A stretch of DNA of 64,000 bases from NCBI GenBank assembly GCA_963708425.1, contig OY970206.1, forward strand, positions 2,542,001 to 2,606,000, written 5' to 3'. The translations under genes and the position numbers were made by a program. The notes beneath the pieces are model-generated. The model searched no databases. It worked only from the letters and a program-made list of their open reading frames with translations, and was not told the origin of the DNA. Origin of the DNA: JACMNW01 sp963708425 (GTDB lineage: Bacteria; Pseudomonadota; Alphaproteobacteria; Rhodobacterales; Rhodobacteraceae). Shown one piece after another: positions 59,984-64,000 of this stretch; the first letter of the stretch is position 1, and each line of letters starts with the position of its first letter.

Positions 59984-62900
59984 TTAACCCTGCAACGTCC
60001 GCACCCCGTACCCCTCGCCCCGCGCTTTCATCGCCGCCACCGCTGCGATACTCGCCGCTGCTGTGGTGAAGTACGGGATTTTGTCCATTAGGGCGACGCG
60101 GCGGATGTCTCGGCTGTCGGATACCGCTTGGGTGCCTTCGGTGGTGTTCATCACCAGGGCAATCTCGTCGTTTTTCAGGCGGTCGACAATGTTGGGGCGG
60201 CCTTCGTAGACTTTGTTGACCGGGGTGCTGGGGACGCCATTTGAGGAAAGCCAGGCGGCGGTGCCTTTGGTGGCGATGATCTCAAACCCCATGGCGACCA
60301 GATCGCGGGCTGCGGTGGCGAAGGGGGCGGTTTTGTCCATGTCTTTGATCGACAGGAAGGCGCGGCCTTCGTTGGGAAGCTGGGTTCCGGCGCCCATTTG
60401 CGCCTTCAGGAAGGCCAGCGCGAAGGTGCGGTCCCAGCCCATAACCTCGCCGGTGGAGCGCATTTCGGGGCCGAGGACGGGGTCGACGCCGGGGAAGCGG
60501 GCGAAGGGGAGGACGGCTTCTTTGACGCTGAACCAAGGCGTGATGGGATCGGCGAGGGTGTTGGGGTCGGCCAGCGGCAGCGGCGTGTCGGGGCCGACGC
60601 CAGTGGCGTAGGGCGCGCGGAGCGGGAAGTTCGACAAAGGCTCGCCTGCCATCAGGCGGGCGGCGATGGCGGCGATGGCAGAATCGGTGGCTTTGGCGAC
60701 GAAGGGGACGGTGCGGCTGGCGCGGGGGTTTACTTCGAGGACGTAGATATCGTCATCTTTGATGGCGAATTGCACGTTCATCAGACCAACGACGTTGAGC
60801 GCGAGGGCCATTTGCACGGTTTGGCGTTTGAGTTCTTCGATGGTTTCCGGGGTTAGGGAATGGGGGGGCAGGCAGCAGGCACTGTCGCCGGAATGCACGC
60901 CGGCTTCTTCGATATGTTCCATGATTCCAGCGACATGCACGGCTTTGCCATCGGACAGGGCGTCGACGTCAACCTCGATGGCACCGGACAGGTAGCTATC
61001 CAGCAGGACGGGGCTATCACCGGAGACTTGCACGGCGGTGCGGATGTAGCGTTCCAGCTGGGCATCGTCGCGGACGATTTCCATGGCGCGGCCGCCGAGG
61101 ACGAATGAGGGGCGGATGACGAGGGGGTAGCCGACGTCGGCGGCGACGGCGAAAGCTTCGTCGCGGGAACGGGCAGTGCCGTTGTGGGGTTGTTTGAGCT
61201 TGAGGGAATGCAGGAGTTGCTGGAACCGCTCGCGGTCTTCGGCAAGGTCGATGGCGTCTGGCGTGGTGCCGAGGATCGGGATGCCTTCGTTGGCGAGGGC
61301 TTGGGCGAGTTTCAGCGGGGTCTGGCCGCCGAGTTGGACGATGACGCCGTGCAGAGTGCCGTTTTCTCGCTCGACGCGCAGGATTTCGAGGACGGATTCC
61401 AGGGTGACGGGTTCGAAATAGAGGCGATCCGAAGTGTCGTAATCGGTGGACACGGTTTCGGGGTTGCAGTTGACCATGATGGTTTCATAGCCCGCCGCCG
61501 TCAGGGCATAGCAGGCGTGGACGCAGCAATAGTCGAACTCGATGCCTTGGCCGATGCGGTTGGGGCCGCCGCCGAGGATGACGACTTTCTTGGCGTTCGA
61601 GGGACGGGCTTCGCATTCGACGTCGCCCATCGCGGGGGCTTCGTAGGTGGAATACATATAGGGGGTTTGCGCCTCGAATTCGGCGGCGCAGGTGTCGATG
61701 CGTTTGAAGACGGCTTTGACGCCGAGGCGGAGGCGGGCACGGCGGACTTGGGATTCGTCGCGGCCGGTGAGGGTGGCCAAGCGGGCATCGGTGAAGCCCA
61801 TCATTTTGAGTTTGCGCAGGGCGTGTTCGGTGACCGGCAGGCCGTCGTGCTTGATTTGCGCCTCGACGTCGATGATTTCGCGGATGCGGGCGAGGAACCA
61901 GGGGTCGAACGCGGTGATCTGGTTGATCTGATCATCGGTAAAGCCGTGCCGCATGGCCTGCGCGATGACGCGGATGCGGTCTGGGGTTTGTAGGGCGAGG
62001 GCCTGGGTTATTGCGGCGGCATCGGGCGCGCCGGGGATGGTGATTTCGTCGAAGCCTGAAATGCCGGTTTCGAGCGACGCAAGCGCCTTTTGCATGGATT
62101 CGTGGATGGTGCGACCGATGGCCATAACCTCGCCGACCGATTTCATCGCGGTCGTAAGATAAGGTTCTGATCCGGGGAATTTTTCGAAGGCGAAACGGGG
62201 GATTTTGGTGACGATGTAGTCGATGGAGGGTTCAAACGACGCGGGGGTGATGCGGGTGATGTCGTTGTCGAGTTCATCCAGCGTGTAGCCGACAGCGAGT
62301 TTGGCGGCAATTTTGGCGATGGGGAAGCCAGTGGCTTTGGACGCCAAAGCGGAGGAGCGCGAGACGCGGGGGTTCATTTCGATGACGACCATGCGGCCAT
62401 CGGCAGGGTTGATCGCCCATTGCACGTTGGAGCCACCGGTTTCGACGCCAATTTCGCGCAGCACGGCGATGGAGCCGTTGCGCATGATCTGGTATTCTTT
62501 GTCAGTCAGGGTCAGGGCGGGGGCGACGGTGATACTGTCGCCAGTATGGACGCCCATCGGATCGACGTTTTCGATGGCGCAGACGATGATGGCGTTATCG
62601 GCGGTGTCGCGGACCACTTCCATCTCGAACTCTTTCCAGCCGAGCAGGGATTCGTCGATCAGAATCTGCGCGACGGGGCTGGCGTCGAGGCCGGAGCGGC
62701 AGATCGCCTCATAATCATCGCGGTTGTAGGCGACGCCGCCGCCAGTGCCGCCAAGCGTGAAGGCGGGGCGGATGATGGCAGGCAGGCCGACATATTCGAT
62801 GGCGGCCATGCATTCGGCGACGCCAGCGGTGATGTCGTATTTGCCATTTGGTAATCTGGGGGCGGCGATGATGGTGGCTTTGGGGTTTTCGAGGCCGATC

Positions 62901-63313
62901 CGATCCATCGCTTCACGGAACAATTTGCGATCTTCTGCCATTTCGATGGCTTGGCGCTTGGCTCCGATCAGTTCGACATTGTACTTTTCCAATATTCCCA
63001 TGTCGGCGAGGGCAAGGGCGGTGTTCAACCCGGTTTGGCCGCCCATGGTGGGAAGCAGGGCGTCGGGGCGTTCTTTTTCAATGATTTTGGCGACAACCTC
63101 GGGGGTGATCGGTTCGATATAGGTGGCGTCAGCCAGCCCCGGATCAGTCATGATGGTGGCGGGGTTGGAGTTGACCAGAACGATCCGGTAGCCTTCTTCG
63201 CGCAAGGCTTTGCAGGCTTGGGCACCGGAGTAGTCAAACTCGCACGCTTGGCCGATGACGATGGGCCCGGCACCGATGATCATGATGGATTTGATATCGG
63301 TTCTTTTTGGCAT
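59984..63313 (-). CDS. carB: Carbamoyl-phosphate synthase large subunit
   Basis: 1109 residues from the ATG at 63313, with GGGGG 5 bp before it; a start at 63325 is possible. Makes carbamoyl phosphate for arginine and pyrimidines with CarA, which is not in the window. Two ATP-grasp halves: the first begins MIIGAGPIVIGQACEFDYSG and contains GTGGGVAYN and NPRVSRSSALASKATG; the second begins VILGGGPNRIGQGIEFDYCC and contains VLGGRAMEIV and NPRASRTVPFVAKAT. An MGS-like allosteric domain ends the protein. Length is a little over the E. coli protein, as usual in alphaproteobacteria. Confidence 0.97.
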   Translation of the reverse strand: MPKRTDIKSIMIIGAGPIVIGQACEFDYSGAQACKALREEGYRIVLVNSNPATIMTDPGLADATYIEPITPEVVAKIIEKERPDALLPTMGGQTGLNTALALADMGILEKYNVELIGAKRQAIEMAEDRKLFREAMDRIGLENPKATIIAAPRLPNGKYDITAGVAECMAAIEYVGLPAIIRPAFTLGGTGGGVAYNRDDYEAICRSGLDASPVAQILIDESLLGWKEFEMEVVRDTADNAIIVCAIENVDPMGVHTGDSITVAPALTLTDKEYQIMRNGSIAVLREIGVETGGSNVQWAINPADGRMVVIEMNPRVSRSSALASKATGFPIAKIAAKLAVGYTLDELDNDITRITPASFEPSIDYIVTKIPRFAFEKFPGSEPYLTTAMKSVGEVMAIGRTIHESMQKALASLETGISGFDEITIPGAPDAAAITQALALQTPDRIRVIAQAMRHGFTDDQINQITAFDPWFLARIREIIDVEAQIKHDGLPVTEHALRKLKMMGFTDARLATLTGRDESQVRRARLRLGVKAVFKRIDTCAAEFEAQTPYMYSTYEAPAMGDVECEARPSNAKKVVILGGGPNRIGQGIEFDYCCVHACYALTAAGYETIMVNCNPETVSTDYDTSDRLYFEPVTLESVLEILRVERENGTLHGVIVQLGGQTPLKLAQALANEGIPILGTTPDAIDLAEDRERFQQLLHSLKLKQPHNGTARSRDEAFAVAADVGYPLVIRPSFVLGGRAMEIVRDDAQLERYIRTAVQVSGDSPVLLDSYLSGAIEVDVDALSDGKAVHVAGIMEHIEEAGVHSGDSACCLPPHSLTPETIEELKRQTVQMALALNVVGLMNVQFAIKDDDIYVLEVNPRASRTVPFVAKATDSAIAAIAARLMAGEPLSNFPLRAPYATGVGPDTPLPLADPNTLADPITPWFSVKEAVLPFARFPGVDPVLGPEMRSTGEVMGWDRTFALAFLKAQMGAGTQLPNEGRAFLSIKDMDKTAPFATAARDLVAMGFEIIATKGTAAWLSSNGVPSTPVNKVYEGRPNIVDRLKNDEIALVMNTTEGTQAVSDSRDIRRVALMDKIPYFTTAAASIAAVAAMKARGEGYGVRTLQG

Positions 63314-63405
63314 AGCGGCCCCCATCAGCGCAAAACTTCCGGGGTTATAGCGACGACGGTCGGGGGCGCAAGGGGCGAATGGGGGGGTGCTGGCAGACCG
63401 CGCTG

Positions 63406-63576
63406 GCAGCTTTCCAGTGGAAAGCTGCGCGGTTTGTTGCTTGAAGGCGCGAGCCGTAGGGCAAGGGGGGTGGGGCTTGGTACTGTGATGGGGAAATCAG
63501 GGCGTGCCTGACTGGGCGGGCGCAACGCGCCTGCCGTGGGCAGTCAGGCGCGGCTAGATTTGACGCGTGTCAAATC
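63406..63576. repeat. Three nested inverted repeats in carB-DUF3147 gap
   Basis: GCAGCTTTCC-agt-GGAAAGCTGC (63406-63428, perfect 10-bp arms); GCCTGACTG...CAGTCAGGC (63506-63549) enclosing GGCGGGCGC/GCGCCTGCC with one G-T pair; and GATTTGAC-gcgt-GTCAAATC (63557-63576, perfect 8-bp arms). The last two could end DUF3147 transcripts on the minus strand. No gene between 63314 and 63594. Confidence 0.6.
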
Positions 63577-63594
63577 CGGCGAGAGAAGGAGAAG

Positions 63595-63945
63595 TTAGAG
63601 CCGAATACCAAAGCGGGCGGCGGCCAAGACTGTAAGCAGGTACAGCACGACAGTCAGCAGGCAACCGAGGCCAAGGGCGAGCCAGAAGCCGACACCGGCG
63701 CGCAGCAGGATTGGAATTAGGATGAACATTGGGAGAGAGGGGGCGACGAACCACAGCGTTGCCTGTGCGTGATCGGCGAGGCGGATGGGATCGTGCGTAT
63801 CGCGCCAGAGCCACATCATGCCAATGACAGAGACGAGGGGGAGCGATGCGATGAGTGCGCCGAAGCCTGCGTAACGGCGGGCGACCTCGGAGGCGAGGGC
63901 GATCAGGATGCCGGAAATGGCGGCTTTGATGATGAGGTAGGTCAT
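63595..63945 (-). CDS. DUF3147 family small membrane protein
   Basis: 116 residues from the ATG at 63945; the longer frame to 63999 has no better site. Four predicted membrane helices (YLIIKAAISGILIALASEV near the start, LIASLPLVSVIGMMWLW, then the ATLWFVAPSLPMFILIPILL and GLGCLLTVVLYLLTVLA helices). DUF3147 proteins are small inner-membrane proteins of unknown function. Upstream 63946-64000 holds no visible gene. Confidence 0.85.
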   Translation of the reverse strand: MTYLIIKAAISGILIALASEVARRYAGFGALIASLPLVSVIGMMWLWRDTHDPIRLADHAQATLWFVAPSLPMFILIPILLRAGVGFWLALGLGCLLTVVLYLLTVLAAARFGIRL

Positions 63946-64000
63946 GCTTTGCCCCGAGTTGCTTGGTTTGAGGGTGCGGTGGCGGGGGGCCATGGTCAAG

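Overview
The window is chromosomal DNA from an alphaproteobacterium of the Rhodobacteraceae (Roseobacter-type). This rests on high GC, long antisense shadow ORFs, and recognisable family-typical proteins: DUF3572, DUF983, a non-pyrrolysine MttB homologue, a LuxO/LuxU-like pair, a PleD-like cyclase, the cytochrome b561-YceI pair, and a riboswitch-led gcvT-gcvH-gcvP operon. No insertion sequence, prophage, CRISPR array, rRNA or replication origin is visible.

Layout. 1-4.2 kb: a GntR-like LacI repressor (cut by the window edge) divergent from a three-gene sugar ABC importer, with a palindromic operator between them. 4.2-14 kb: diheme DUF1111 protein, metG, b561-yceI, an aldo/keto reductase, two overlapping lipoprotein genes, a fatty-acid desaturase with a divergent XRE regulator, NUDIX and DUF983. 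14.2-18.9 kb: EF-hand protein, an ECF sigma factor with a membrane protein and a Spy/CpxP-like protein, a PleD-like diguanylate cyclase, DUF3572 and a HAD phosphatase. 19-22.9 kb: MttB-like methyltransferase, a small zincin, DUF1801 and gltX. 23.1-27.8 kb: tandem glycine riboswitch and the glycine cleavage operon; glyA lies at 38 kb.

28-36.7 kb: downstream of tRNA-Ala(CGC) lies a compact plus-strand cluster that is the most unusual part of the window. It encodes a subtilisin-like protease, a free-standing protein resembling that protease's own prodomain, a protein resembling the N-terminal part of LodA-type quinoprotein oxidases, a radical SAM/SPASM maturase, a protein resembling the LodA C-terminal (cysteine tryptophylquinone-bearing) part fused to a VioB-type ferritin-like domain, and a LodB/QhpG-like flavoprotein. 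Read together this looks like a split CTQ oxidase with its own maturation machinery, combining parts otherwise known from the LodA/LodB and the Qhp (quinohemoprotein amine dehydrogenase) systems. The assignment was made by eye and is remote.

36.8-64 kb: alpha/beta hydrolase, glyA, NAD kinase, a LuxO-like regulator with an Hpt protein, prpE, maeB (malic enzyme-PTA fusion), a VOC-cupin protein, a nucleoside salvage operon (cdd-deoA-deoB-add-upp) with tdk further on, a SPOR protein, a degenerate M48-like protein, an EamA exporter, a DEAD-box helicase, an orphan BrnA-like protein, carB and DUF3147. Many starts were moved downstream from the longest open frame on the basis of ribosome-binding sites and family N-termini; these choices are noted per gene.
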